DNA of 64,000 nucleotides. Origin: Ewingella sp. CoE-038-23. Lineage in GTDB: Bacteria > Pseudomonadota > Gammaproteobacteria > Enterobacterales > Enterobacteriaceae. A model generated the notes under the pieces. The model saw only the letters and a list, made by a program, of their open reading frames with translations, made no database searches and was not told the origin of the DNA. Location of the stretch: assembly GCF_040419245.1 (NCBI RefSeq), contig NZ_JAZHOH010000001.1, forward strand, positions 3,844,001 through 3,908,000, given 5' to 3'. A program made the position numbers and the translations under genes. How positions within the stretch are numbered: position 1 is the stretch's first letter; the number at the start of each line of letters is the position of its first letter. Below, one piece after another: positions 47,879 to 56,144 of the stretch.

Positions 47879-49071
47879 TGAAGATTATTGATGTGCGTTT
47901 GCGCCAGCTAGAAGGCGTCTTACCCACAGAAGGCCCAATCTGGGAGGAGCGGCTGGCTCGCCCGTTGGATATCTATGCCGACTACCGCGTGCGCGATGAC
48001 CACGAGGGCGGCGAGCAGCTTAAAGACGGCTTTGCCATTAGCACCGTATATCTGGAGATCGCCACTGATGAAGGCGTCGACGGGCTGGCCGGGCCGATTC
48101 CGCGCTCTATTGCTTCGATCATCGCCAGCCACCTGCGCCGCCTGCTGATTGGCCAGGATCCGCGCGACAGCGAGCGCCTGTGGGATCAGATGCATCGCGC
48201 GCTGGTGCACGGCCGTCAGGGTGAAGCGATGATGGCTATCAGCACCGTGGACTGCGCCCTGTGGGACCTGCGCGCCAAGTGGATGCAGCAGCCGGTGTAT
48301 CGCCTGCTCGGCGGATCGGCGCGAGAAAGCATTCCGGTTTACGCCTCGATGCTTGGCTTCTCGGTGCAAGATCTCGGGCTAGTGCGCGAACGCGCGCAAT
48401 ACTACAAATCGCTGGGCTATTGCGGGCAGAAATGGTTCTTCCGCCACGGCAGCATGAGCGGTCGCGAAGGGCTGAAGCAGAACATTGAGCTAGTCAAAAC
48501 GCTGCGCGACGCGGTGGGGGAAGACTATGATCTGATGTTCGACTGCTGGCAGTCGATGGATGTCACTTACGTGATGGAGCTGGCGCAGGCTATCGAGCAG
48601 TACCGCCCGCGCTGGCTGGAAGAGTGCGTGATGGCCGACCGCCTCGACAGCATGCGCCGCCTGAAAGACAAGCTGAGTATCCCGATGGCCGGCGCCGAGC
48701 ACGAGTACACCCGCTGGGGCTTCAAACGCTTTTTCGACGCTCAGGTGTTGGATATTATCCAGCCCGATATCTACTGGTGCGGCGGGCTGTCCGAGACGCT
48801 GAAGATCGCCGCGGCGGCCACTATGCATGATCTACAGGTGGTGCCGCACGGCCATTCGACCATCGCCACGGCGCATTTCACCGTCACCCAATCGCCAATC
48901 CACACGCCGTTCCAGGAGTATTTGGTGAAGTGGAATGACATCCACCAGCACTTCCTGCAATCCCCATTAGTGCCGGAAAACGGCGTGATTCGCGTGCCGG
49001 AAACGCCGGGGATGGGCATGGCGCTGAACCGTGAAAATATCCATAAAGAGACGCTGATTTTCCCCGCTTAA
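47878..49071 (+). CDS. Enolase-superfamily dehydratase, L-rhamnonate dehydratase-like
   Basis: 397-residue member of the mandelate racemase/muconate lactonizing group. Comparison with the L-rhamnonate dehydratase (RhmD) sequence suggests metal ligands Asp 222 (FDCWQSMD), Glu 248 (WLEECV) and Glu 274 (GAEHEYTRWGF), and a His 324/Asp 297 dyad (VPHGHS, QPDIYWCGG). It probably dehydrates a sugar acid to a 2-keto-3-deoxy product; whether the substrate is rhamnonate or another acid cannot be decided. AGGAG lies 7 nt before the ATG, which overlaps the transporter stop. No aldolase or kinase gene for the product is adjacent, so the pathway must use enzymes encoded elsewhere. Confidence 0.85.
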   Translation: MKIIDVRLRQLEGVLPTEGPIWEERLARPLDIYADYRVRDDHEGGEQLKDGFAISTVYLEIATDEGVDGLAGPIPRSIASIIASHLRRLLIGQDPRDSERLWDQMHRALVHGRQGEAMMAISTVDCALWDLRAKWMQQPVYRLLGGSARESIPVYASMLGFSVQDLGLVRERAQYYKSLGYCGQKWFFRHGSMSGREGLKQNIELVKTLRDAVGEDYDLMFDCWQSMDVTYVMELAQAIEQYRPRWLEECVMADRLDSMRRLKDKLSIPMAGAEHEYTRWGFKRFFDAQVLDIIQPDIYWCGGLSETLKIAAAATMHDLQVVPHGHSTIATAHFTVTQSPIHTPFQEYLVKWNDIHQHFLQSPLVPENGVIRVPETPGMGMALNRENIHKETLIFPA

Positions 49072-49121
49072 TCGGACATGTGGGCGGTAGCTGGTGCTAG
49101 CGCCCACATTGGCCGGGGTAA

Positions 49122-49150
49122 ACTTGCATATAAGAAGCAAGCATGTAAGT
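49122..49150. promoter_or_regulatory. Probable operator of the GntR regulator (site 2)
   Basis: ACTTGCAT (49122-49129) and ATGTAAGT (49143-49150) are an imperfect inverted repeat 45 bp before the regulator start. The segment 49122-49134 read on the minus strand differs by one base from the motif at 46470-46482. Confidence 0.55.
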
Positions 49151-49193
49151 ATTTCTTCCTCTTCGGATTCTTGTTGTTAAGGCACACCACGTC

Positions 49194-49871
49194 ATGAGTA
49201 CAGGGAAAAGCGCCGCCAGTTGGACCATGAAAAAAATCGTTCGCCCGCAGTCGCTAGCACTCAGGATGGCGGACCAAATCCGCGAGCTGATCGTCAATGG
49301 TGAAATTGAATTAGGCACGCTGATTTCCGAAAACGACATTGCCAGTAAGCTGCAAGTGAGCCGCACCCCGGTGCGCGAAGCCCTGCAAAAGCTGGAAACC
49401 GAGCGTTTGGTGCAAATCATTCCCCAGCGCGGCACCTACGTTTTCCAGTTCAATGAACAAGAGATGCAGCAAACCTGCAAAATGCGCGAGATTTTAGAGT
49501 CCGGTGCTTTAGGCATTGCGCTGGCGCGCGACCGCGAAGGCTTAATTGCCGCGCTGGAAAAGCAGCTTAAGCTCGGCAACAAAGCGCTAAATGGCGATCC
49601 AGACAGCTTCCGTGCCGCCGACGCCGGCTTCCACATGGCCCTGATTGAGTTCAGCCAGAATCAGGAACTGATTTACGCCTACCACAACATCATCAATCGC
49701 ATCCGTGCCCTGCTCAATCGCCTCGCGAAAACCACTGAGGAGCTGTCGGGTTCGCAAAAAGATCATGAGGATTTCGTCGCCATGCTGCGCGAAGGGCGAG
49801 ACGCCGACGCCGAGCAGCACCTGCGCTGGCACGTCGGCGGCCTGCTGCGCATGTTCCAGCAGAAGTATTGA
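49194..49871 (+). CDS. GntR/FadR-family regulator with FCD domain
   Basis: 225-residue regulator. The winged helix spans about residues 17-85 (LALRMADQIRELIVNGEIELG, then SENDIASKLQVSRTPVREAL, then RLVQIIPQRGTYVF). The all-helical FCD ligand domain carries the usual metal ligands: Asp/His in FRAADAGFHMALIE, His in SQKDHEDF and His in LRWHVGGLL. Expected to repress the adjacent transporter and dehydratase genes until a sugar-acid ligand binds. Similar inverted repeats precede both this gene and the transporter. Confidence 0.9.
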   Translation: MSTGKSAASWTMKKIVRPQSLALRMADQIRELIVNGEIELGTLISENDIASKLQVSRTPVREALQKLETERLVQIIPQRGTYVFQFNEQEMQQTCKMREILESGALGIALARDREGLIAALEKQLKLGNKALNGDPDSFRAADAGFHMALIEFSQNQELIYAYHNIINRIRALLNRLAKTTEELSGSQKDHEDFVAMLREGRDADAEQHLRWHVGGLLRMFQQKY

Positions 49872-49891
49872 GGCTGTCCTGAAGAGACAAA

Positions 49892-49915
49892 AAAAGCGCT
49901 GGGTTCAGCGCTTTT
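49892..49915. terminator. Terminator after the GntR gene
   Basis: Perfect 10-bp stem AAAAGCGCTG / CAGCGCTTTT with a GGTT loop, between convergent genes. Confidence 0.9.
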
Positions 49916-49941
49916 ATTTGCTCATCAATGTCGAATTAGCC

Positions 49942-50916
49942 TCAGTTAACCCCGGCCAACAGCTGACAGTAGCGAGCGATATCCACATTGCCGCCGCTGA
50001 TGATCACCCCGACTCGTTTACCTGCAAGCTGCTCTTTCACCGTGCGCGCGGCGGCATGGCCCAGACAGCCGGTCGGCTCTACCACCATTTTCATCCGCTC
50101 GGCGAAGAAGTGCATGGATTGCACCAGTTGCTCATCGGTCACGGTCAGCACGTCATCCACGTTGCGGCGAATGATTTCAAAAGTTTGGTGGCCCAGTTGC
50201 TGCGTCTGCACGCCATCGGCAATGGTTTTAGGCGTTTCAATCTTCACCCGCTTGCCGCTGCGAAACGACTGCTGACCGTCATTGCCCGCCAGCGGCTCGA
50301 CTCCGTAGACCCAGCAATTTGGTGAAAGCGCCCGCGCAGCCAGCGCCGAGCCGGAGAGCAAACCGCCGCCGCCCAGACAGACAAACAGCGCGTCCAGCTC
50401 GCCCACTTCCTCGAAAAGCTCCTTGGCCGCCGTGCCCTGCCCGGCAATTATGTGCGGATGGTCGTAAGGCGGGATCAGCGTCAGGCCGTGCTTTTGCGCC
50501 AGATCGCGGCCGATCTGCTCGCGATCTTCGGTATAACGATCAAACAACACCACCTTGCCGCCATAGCCCTCGGTGGCAGAGATTTTGGCCTGCGGCGCGT
50601 CCTTCGGCATCAAAATGGTCGCAGGGATCCCCAGCATTCTGGCACACAGCGCGATGGCCTGCGCGTGGTTGCCCGATGAAAACGCCACCACGCCCGCCCG
50701 CTTCTGCTCATCGCTAAACTGCAACAGGGCGTTCATCGCGCCACGAAATTTAAAAGCGCCCATGTGCTGGTAGTTTTCACATTTGAAGAACAGCTTGGCT
50801 CCCAGCTCTTCATCGGCGGTGCGCGATGTCATGACCGGGGTTTTTCTCACATAGGGTTCGATTCGGTGGGCAGCGGCAGCAACATCAGCATAAACAGGCA
50901 AGGCAACATCACTCAT
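49942..50916 (-). CDS. Threonine dehydratase/serine racemase-family PLP lyase, hydroxyaspartate ammonia-lyase-like
   Basis: 324-residue fold-type II PLP enzyme. The PLP lysine is in MGAFKFRGAMNAL near residue 56, SSGNHAQAIAL near residue 81, the phosphate-binding CLGGGGLLSGSALAA near residue 183, and a C-terminal SGGNVDI. The length and sequence fit the serine racemase/threo-3-hydroxyaspartate ammonia-lyase group, which lacks the ACT domains of IlvA. The precise substrate is inferred. It is divergent from a YheO-type regulator across 146 bp, an arrangement that suggests control by that regulator. Confidence 0.85.
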   Translation of the reverse strand: MSDVALPVYADVAAAAHRIEPYVRKTPVMTSRTADEELGAKLFFKCENYQHMGAFKFRGAMNALLQFSDEQKRAGVVAFSSGNHAQAIALCARMLGIPATILMPKDAPQAKISATEGYGGKVVLFDRYTEDREQIGRDLAQKHGLTLIPPYDHPHIIAGQGTAAKELFEEVGELDALFVCLGGGGLLSGSALAARALSPNCWVYGVEPLAGNDGQQSFRSGKRVKIETPKTIADGVQTQQLGHQTFEIIRRNVDDVLTVTDEQLVQSMHFFAERMKMVVEPTGCLGHAAARTVKEQLAGKRVGVIISGGNVDIARYCQLLAGVN

Positions 50917-50965
50917 TTTTCTCTACCTAGGGTCAGCGGGATGAAATGACAAAATATATAAAATT

Positions 50966-50978
50966 AGACATAACGTCT
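50966..50978. promoter_or_regulatory. Short palindrome between the PLP lyase and YheO-type regulator
   Basis: AGAC-ATAAC-GTCT in an AT-rich setting, midway in the divergent promoter region. Candidate operator; short, so tentative. Confidence 0.3.
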
Positions 50979-51062
50979 ATATTTGTAACCTGTAAGTTTG
51001 ACGAAAAATCTAATTATAGATAACTTATCAGCCCAGCTCGGCCGGAAACCAAGAGAAAAATT

Positions 51063-51686
51063 ATGTCAGGATCGTCAGAGAAGTGGCTGCTCGACCAGCT
51101 CAACGCGGTAGCCGCAGGGCTAGGAGAAACCTTTGCGCCCTTTGCCGAAGTGGTGCTGCACGATCTTCGCGACCCGCAGCATTCGATCATTGCGGTACAC
51201 AATAATTTGTCCGGCCGACAGGTTGGCGAACCTACCACCGAGATGGGGCTGGCGCGTATCGCTTCCCCCGATTACCCGAGCCTTATCACCAATTACGCCA
51301 ATAAATTCGCGGATGGCAGGCCAGCGAAAAGCACCTCGATCGGCATTAAAGATCCGCAAGGGAAGTACATCGCCGCGCTCTGCATCAACGTCGATATGAC
51401 GCTGTTTCGCGGCATGCAGAGCGCGCTGGCGCAGTTCACCAGCATCGCGACTGACAGCGTGAGCGAGACGCTGGGACCGGCGGGCACCGAGGCTATTCGG
51501 CAATATATCGATAAGTTTGCTGCCCGGCTGGCCTCCACGCCGCGCGCGCTGAAAACCGCCGAACGCAAACTGCTGATGCGCGAGTTGCAGGAAAATGGCC
51601 TGCTGGAAGTGAAAAAATCAATGGATACCGTGGCGCAGCATTTGGGGGTGTCCCGCGCCTCGATTTATCTGTACGCCAAAGAGTAA
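51063..51686 (+). CDS. YheO-like PAS / HTH transcriptional regulator
   Basis: 207-residue regulator. Residues about 5-120 form a YheO-type PAS domain (FAPFAEVVLHDLRDPQHSIIAVHNNLSGRQVG; KDPQGKYIAALCINVDMTLF), and residues about 160-207 a helix-turn-helix (VKKSMDTVAQHLGVSRASIYLYAKE). Relatives include DauR, which controls D-arginine catabolism in Pseudomonas. Its divergent neighbour suggests that it responds to a hydroxylated or D-amino acid. It ends 4 bp from the convergent TetR gene. Confidence 0.87.
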   Translation: MSGSSEKWLLDQLNAVAAGLGETFAPFAEVVLHDLRDPQHSIIAVHNNLSGRQVGEPTTEMGLARIASPDYPSLITNYANKFADGRPAKSTSIGIKDPQGKYIAALCINVDMTLFRGMQSALAQFTSIATDSVSETLGPAGTEAIRQYIDKFAARLASTPRALKTAERKLLMRELQENGLLEVKKSMDTVAQHLGVSRASIYLYAKE

Positions 51687-51690
51687 GGCG

Positions 51691-52320
51691 CTATTTTTGC
51701 AGGCTAACCAGATAAGCGCAGAACATATCGGCCATCGCATTGGCGTAGGTGTCGATTTCTGCGGCAGTGCGTGGGGTTTCGGAGAACTGTTTACCCGTGG
51801 CGCTTAGCGCGTTGGTGATCAGGTCGCCCGCCAGTGCGCGCGTCTCGGGGCTGGCGTCGGGCAAGGCTTTTTGCATGAAAACGTCGACGATGGCGTCCCC
51901 TTTCACCCTCACTTCCTGCGCCTCTGGCGCATCGCGATACAGCGGCGCGGCGTCATTGAGCGCCACGCGCATCTCCGCCTCTTCGCACTCCGAATGAATA
52001 AAAGCGTGGACCAAGTTGCGCAGCCGCTGTAACGGCGTTTTCTCATCATCATTCAAGATACTGCGCAGCATATCGGTGGTCTGCTGCCACTCGTCGCGCT
52101 GCAAACGGAACAGAATCGCCGCCTTATTGGGGAAATATTGGTAGAGCGAGCCGATGCTCACCCCGGCCTTCTCCGCCACCCGCGCGGTAGTGAAACGCTG
52201 CGCCCCTTCCTTGGCCAGAACCTGAGTAGCCGCCGTCAGGATAGTCGCCACCAGCTCGGTCGATCTCGCCTGAAGTGGTTGTTTTCTCGATGAAATTTGT
52301 GGGGCGCGGCGTTCAGTCAT
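51691..52320 (-). CDS. TetR-family regulator
   Basis: 209 residues. The N-terminal helix-turn-helix is clear: ATQVLAKEGAQRFTTARVAEKAGVSIGSLYQYFPNKAAILFRL at about residues 30-72. The ligand domain is not assignable. It is divergent from the methyltransferase gene with 93 bp between, in which repeats of AATGCGAAT and a CGAAT-G-ATTCG palindrome occur, so it likely represses itself and that gene. Confidence 0.9.
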   Translation of the reverse strand: MTERRAPQISSRKQPLQARSTELVATILTAATQVLAKEGAQRFTTARVAEKAGVSIGSLYQYFPNKAAILFRLQRDEWQQTTDMLRSILNDDEKTPLQRLRNLVHAFIHSECEEAEMRVALNDAAPLYRDAPEAQEVRVKGDAIVDVFMQKALPDASPETRALAGDLITNALSATGKQFSETPRTAAEIDTYANAMADMFCAYLVSLQK

Positions 52321-52331
52321 CGGGGCCTCGG

Positions 52332-52360
52332 AATGCGAATAGTTAAATGCGAATGATTCG
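52332..52360. promoter_or_regulatory. Repeat and palindrome in the TetR/methyltransferase promoter region
   Basis: AATGCGAAT occurs at 52332-52340 and 52346-52354; the second runs into the palindrome CGAAT-G-ATTCG (52350-52360). A TATTATAGT -10-like stretch lies just downstream. Probable TetR operator. Confidence 0.5.
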
Positions 52361-52413
52361 TCATATTATAGTGGCGTGCAACGTCGCACTCAATCTCAGA
52401 CTGGAAATAAGCC

Positions 52414-53079
52414 ATGAATACTCTGACTTCCGCCCCACTCGCACCCCTACTTGATCGCTTATTTGCCGAGGCGCGAGAAAACTTACCGGCAGTCGATCCG
52501 GCGCTGCTCAACATGTCTGACGACGAGCGAAAACGCCTCAAGCAAAGCAAAACCGAATACGTCAATCTGTACAGTATGCTGAAGGATTTCCCCCTTGCGG
52601 TATCGCGCGAAACCGGCGCGCTGCTCTACATGCTGGCGCGCTCGAGCAATGCCAAAAACATCGTTGAGTTCGGCACCTCGTTTGCCATTTCCACCTTGCA
52701 CCTCGCGGCCGCGCTGCGCGACAACGGCGGCGGCTTGTTGATCACCAGCGAATTCGAATCTTCGAAAGTGATGCGCGCCAGAGAAAACCTGCAAGCTGGC
52801 GGGGTCAGCGATTTGGTAGATATCCGTCAAGGCGACGCGCTGCAAACTCTGAGCGCTGACCTGCCTGAAAGCATCGACATGCTGCTGCTCGACGGCGCCA
52901 AAGCACTTTATCCGGATATCCTAAATCTGGTGGAAAGCCGCCTGAAACCGGGCGCGCTGATCATCGCCGACGACGCCGAAGACAGCCCGGAGTTCCTGAC
53001 CTACATCCGCGCCGAGAACAGCGGATACCTCTCCGTCCCCTTCGCCGACGACGTCGAATTATCGATGCGCCTAGGGTGA
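52414..53079 (+). CDS. O-methyltransferase-like SAM-dependent methyltransferase
   Basis: 221-residue class I methyltransferase of the small-molecule O-methyltransferase type. Motif I is IVEFGTSFAISTLHLAAAL near residue 82; an acidic residue follows in LLITSEFESSKVMRA, then VDIRQGDALQTL and MLLLDGAKALYPDIL with the metal-site-like Asp. The acceptor is unknown. It is divergent from a TetR gene and ends with a bidirectional terminator. Confidence 0.85.
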   Translation: MNTLTSAPLAPLLDRLFAEARENLPAVDPALLNMSDDERKRLKQSKTEYVNLYSMLKDFPLAVSRETGALLYMLARSSNAKNIVEFGTSFAISTLHLAAALRDNGGGLLITSEFESSKVMRARENLQAGGVSDLVDIRQGDALQTLSADLPESIDMLLLDGAKALYPDILNLVESRLKPGALIIADDAEDSPEFLTYIRAENSGYLSVPFADDVELSMRLG

Positions 53080-53101
53080 TGGCATCAGCGTTAAGACACA
53101 A

Positions 53102-53125
53102 AAAAGCCCCAGAGTTGGGGCTTTT
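53102..53125. terminator. Bidirectional terminator
   Basis: Stem AAAAGCCCC / GGGGCTTTT with a 6-nt loop, between the convergent methyltransferase and hydrolase genes. Confidence 0.9.
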
Positions 53126-53158
53126 GTTTGGGGCCTTGGGAAAGCAAAATCACCCCAA

Positions 53159-53917
53159 TTACTTCGACAAGCTTTGCGCGGCTTTCTCAATCAGTTCGGC
53201 GACTTTTTGCGGCTGTGAGGCGAAGACGGCGTGGCTGGCTTTCACTTCAACCACTTTACTGTCGGCGCGTTTCGCCATGAAGCGTTCCAGATCTGGGTTG
53301 ATGGCGCGGTCCTGGGTTGCGACCAATGCCCAGCTTGGCTTGGTTTTCCAGGCCGGTTCGGCGGCCGGGGTGCCAAAGATAGCGGCGGCTGGCATCACCT
53401 GAGAGCGGGCCATAAAGTTGGCTTGTGCCGCTGGCAGGTCGGCGGCGAAGTCGGCGTGGTAGACCTCAGGTTTCAGGTATAAGAAGTGGTCGCTGGTTTG
53501 TTCAATGCCTTGAGTGGCTTGCGGAATTTTTGCCGACAGGCCCGCCAGCGTTTCGCCTTTTTCGGGTTGGAAAGCGGCGATATACACCAGCCCGGCCACT
53601 GACGGGTCCTGCCCTGCTTCGCTAATGATAAAACCACCGTAGCTATGCCCTACCAGCAAAGATTTCCCCGTCTGCTGGCCCAAAATGCGGCGTGTCGCGG
53701 CGACGTCATCGGCCAGCGAGGTTTGCGGTTCTTGCACAATCGACACGTGATAACCAGCCTTGTCCAAGATTTTGGTTACGGCCTGCCAGCCAGAACCATC
53801 CGCGAAAGCGCCGTGGACCAACACGATATTTTTCACCGGCTCGGCGAATGCCGCGCTCTGTGCCGCAAAAGCCAGTGCCAGACCAGCTGCCAGAGTCGTC
53901 AGGGTTTTCTTCAACAT
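53159..53917 (-). CDS. Exported alpha/beta hydrolase
   Basis: 252-residue protein with a signal peptide (MLKKTLTTLAAGLALAFAAQSAAFA, in two parts hydrophobic then AFA cleavage). The mature part is an alpha/beta hydrolase: oxyanion region LVHGAFADGSGWQ, nucleophile elbow LLVGHSYGGFI near residue 112, and the C-terminal His in VKASHAVFASQP. Related proteins hydrolyse esters or act on aromatic compounds. The start is set by AAGGA 7 nt before the ATG at 53917; an ATG 15 bp upstream lacks this. It is divergent from an OhrR-like MarR regulator with three operator-like sequences between. Confidence 0.87.
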   Translation of the reverse strand: MLKKTLTTLAAGLALAFAAQSAAFAEPVKNIVLVHGAFADGSGWQAVTKILDKAGYHVSIVQEPQTSLADDVAATRRILGQQTGKSLLVGHSYGGFIISEAGQDPSVAGLVYIAAFQPEKGETLAGLSAKIPQATQGIEQTSDHFLYLKPEVYHADFAADLPAAQANFMARSQVMPAAAIFGTPAAEPAWKTKPSWALVATQDRAINPDLERFMAKRADSKVVEVKASHAVFASQPQKVAELIEKAAQSLSK

Positions 53918-53957
53918 GATGATTTCCTTCATTTTAGGGTTGGATAAGGGATATCTA

Positions 53958-54051
53958 TTTAGTTATCGCAATATTGTTTATCGCGATAACTAAATTGAAG
54001 TTAAAACTATCAGCATTGGCTTAGGTGTCAAGCTATTTGTTATCGCGATAG
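53958..54051. promoter_or_regulatory. MarR/OhrR-type operators between hydrolase and regulator
   Basis: The palindrome TTATCGCGATAA occurs at 53978-53989 and TATCGCGATA at 54041-54050. A wider inverted repeat pairs TTTAGTTATCGC (53958-53969) with GCGATAACTAAA (53983-53994). These sites cover both divergent promoters. Confidence 0.7.
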
Positions 54052-54109
54052 ATAATTATTTACCCACAATGGTATGATGTTGCCAAGACCGACGCTAAAG
54101 GAGCACCCC

Positions 54110-54547
54110 GTGACACATCGTCCCCGCCTGGCGGAGCAGCTTTGTTATTCCATCTATTCCACTTCCATCGCCATCAAGCGGCTGTACAAGCCCCTGCTTG
54201 ATGCCATGGGCGTGACCTACCCGCAATATCTGGTGCTAAACGTACTTTGGGAACAGGGGAAACAGTCTATTGGCGGCATTGGTGACACCCTGGCGCTGGA
54301 AACCAGTACCCTGACACCGTTACTTAAGCGTTTGGAAAATGAAGGTTTTATTGAGCGCGTGCGCAATCCGCAGGATGAGCGTCAGGTGATGATTTCCATC
54401 ACGGACAAAGGAAAGCAGCTGGAAGAAGAGTCGATTCGCCTGTCCGAAACGCTGTTTTGCAGTTCGAATCTGGAGTTGAAAGAGTTACAGCGGCTGAATC
54501 AGGAGATCGTTGCGCTGCGCGACAATATCGCGCAGCGCAACGGTTAA
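54110..54547 (+). CDS. OhrR-like MarR-family regulator
   Basis: 145-residue MarR protein. The N terminus LAEQLCYSIYSTSIAIKRLYKPLLD carries a Cys at the position of the peroxide-sensing Cys of OhrR. The winged helix includes SIGGIGDTLALETSTLTPLLKRLENEGFIERVRNPQDERQV, with the conserved D-x-R of the wing. GTG 54110 is preferred because AGGAG lies 6-7 nt upstream. Expected to respond to organic peroxides or electrophiles and to repress the divergent hydrolase; no ohr gene is adjacent. Confidence 0.9.
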   Translation: MTHRPRLAEQLCYSIYSTSIAIKRLYKPLLDAMGVTYPQYLVLNVLWEQGKQSIGGIGDTLALETSTLTPLLKRLENEGFIERVRNPQDERQVMISITDKGKQLEEESIRLSETLFCSSNLELKELQRLNQEIVALRDNIAQRNG

Positions 54548-54551
54548 GTCT

Positions 54552-55421
54552 CTATTTAGGCTGGCGTTTATCTTCAGTACGCAGATCAAAATCCGAGGCG
54601 TCATGGCGCTCGTGGAGTTGGTCTGCCGGGTCACCGAAGGTGCGGTTTACCTTGCGCCCGCGTTTCACTGCCGGGCGGTTGGCCACTTCTTCGGCCCAGC
54701 GCTGGAAGTGCTTGTAGGATTTGAGATCAAGGAACTCAGCGGCGTCGTACAGGCCGCCCTGCGCCAGGCTGCCGTACCACGGCCAAATCGCAATATCCGC
54801 AATCGAATACTCGTCACCCGCAATAAAGCGATGGTTGGCTAACTGGCGATCCAGCACGTCGAGCTGGCGTTTCGCTTCCATGGTAAAGCGGTTGATGGCG
54901 TATTCGATTTTGAACGGCGCATAGTTGTAGAAATGGCCGAAACCGCCGCCCAGATAAGGCGCAGAGCCTTGCAACCAGAACAACCAGTTCAGGGTTTCAG
55001 TGCGCGCAGCAATCTCTTTTGGCAAGAAATGGCCGAACTTCTCTGCCAGATACAACAGGATCGCGCCAGATTCAAAAACGCGGATCGGCGGCGTTACCGA
55101 GTGGTCAAACAGCGCCGGAATTTTCGAGTTCGGGTTCACTTCCACAAAGCCGCTGGAGAACTGATCGCCTTCGCCAATGCGAATCAGGTGCGCGTCATAT
55201 TCCGCCTCGGTCACGCCCAGTGCCAACAGCTCTTCCAGTAAAATCGTCACCTTTTGGCCGTTTGGCGTACCTAGCGAATAGAGCTGCAACGGGTGCTTGC
55301 CGATTGGCAACACTTTCTCGTGCGTTGGACCAGCAATCGGGCGATTTATCTTCGACCAGTTACCGCCATCTTGTTGATTCCATACCCAAACCTTTGGAGG
55401 CTGATAGTTATTTTCCGACAT
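54552..55421 (-). CDS. yghU: YghU-like glutathione S-transferase / disulfide-bond oxidoreductase
   Basis: 289-residue nu-class GST-like protein very close to E. coli YghU (288). The start MSENNYQPPKVWVWNQQ and the INRPIAGPTHEKVLPIGKHP stretch match, followed by the thioredoxin-fold LYSLGTPNGQKVTILLEELLALG, VNPNSKIPAL and the C-terminal DASDFDLRTEDKRQ tail. YghU binds two glutathione molecules and acts as a disulfide reductase or peroxidase. It ends 4 bp from the convergent MarR gene. Confidence 0.93.
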   Translation of the reverse strand: MSENNYQPPKVWVWNQQDGGNWSKINRPIAGPTHEKVLPIGKHPLQLYSLGTPNGQKVTILLEELLALGVTEAEYDAHLIRIGEGDQFSSGFVEVNPNSKIPALFDHSVTPPIRVFESGAILLYLAEKFGHFLPKEIAARTETLNWLFWLQGSAPYLGGGFGHFYNYAPFKIEYAINRFTMEAKRQLDVLDRQLANHRFIAGDEYSIADIAIWPWYGSLAQGGLYDAAEFLDLKSYKHFQRWAEEVANRPAVKRGRKVNRTFGDPADQLHERHDASDFDLRTEDKRQPK

Positions 55422-55525
55422 GGATCACTGCCCTCTGTAATAGGATTCATTGGTGTTCATCAAGATTGAGCATAGCCTTGATGATGGCAGTTGATCTATT
55501 TAGTTAGTGCTCACCCTCAAGGTGA

Positions 55526-55963
55526 TTAAAGAGGGGGCAGGCGACGCTTTACCGGCGTGGCTTTAACCAGCGACGTGTTGCACTGCGCGTAATCAGCAAT
55601 AGGATCCAGGATCTCATCGAGATGCTGCATCGACCGGACCTGTAGGCGCATCACGAAGCAATCTTCGCCGGTGACTTTGTCGCACTCGCTGCATTCTGGC
55701 ATCTGCTGAATCAGCTTCTGCACATAGTGTAACTGCCCAGCTAGCGGCTTAACGCGCACTATCGCCATCAGCGGATAGCCCAGTGCTTCAAGATTGATGG
55801 TGATACTAAACCCTTCAATAATATGATTTTCTTCCAGCCTGCGTACCCGCTCGGCGGTTGCCGGAGCCGATAACCCCACCTGCTCGCTAAGGGATTTAAT
55901 CGACAGTCTCGCGTCCTGCGCCAGCAGTTTTAAGAGCAATCGGTCGATTTTATCAATATTCAT
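55526..55963 (-). CDS. Lrp/AsnC-family regulator
   Basis: 145 residues: an N-terminal helix-turn-helix (IDRLLLKLLAQDARLSIKSLSEQVGLSAPATAERVRRLEE, residues 5-44) and a C-terminal RAM ligand domain (LMAIVRVKPLAGQL; VTGEDCFVMRLQVRSMQHLDEIL). Not Lrp itself; one of the many paralogues. Divergent from the quinone-reductase-like gene with 181 bp between, so that gene is a likely target. Confidence 0.9.
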   Translation of the reverse strand: MNIDKIDRLLLKLLAQDARLSIKSLSEQVGLSAPATAERVRRLEENHIIEGFSITINLEALGYPLMAIVRVKPLAGQLHYVQKLIQQMPECSECDKVTGEDCFVMRLQVRSMQHLDEILDPIADYAQCNTSLVKATPVKRRLPPL

Positions 55964-56144
55964 TTTTCCTCTGCCTTATACCAAACCCGCTTATTTTTAA
56001 TAAAAAGGATTCACAGCCAAATAACCTTACTTAAATAAGCTTTGAGTCCATCTCGCCTTGCTATCTGCATATTATGCCGCCCCTTTTGTGAAGATAATAA
56101 TCTCCATCGACTCTCTTTATAATTAACAAATTACGGGATGAAAA

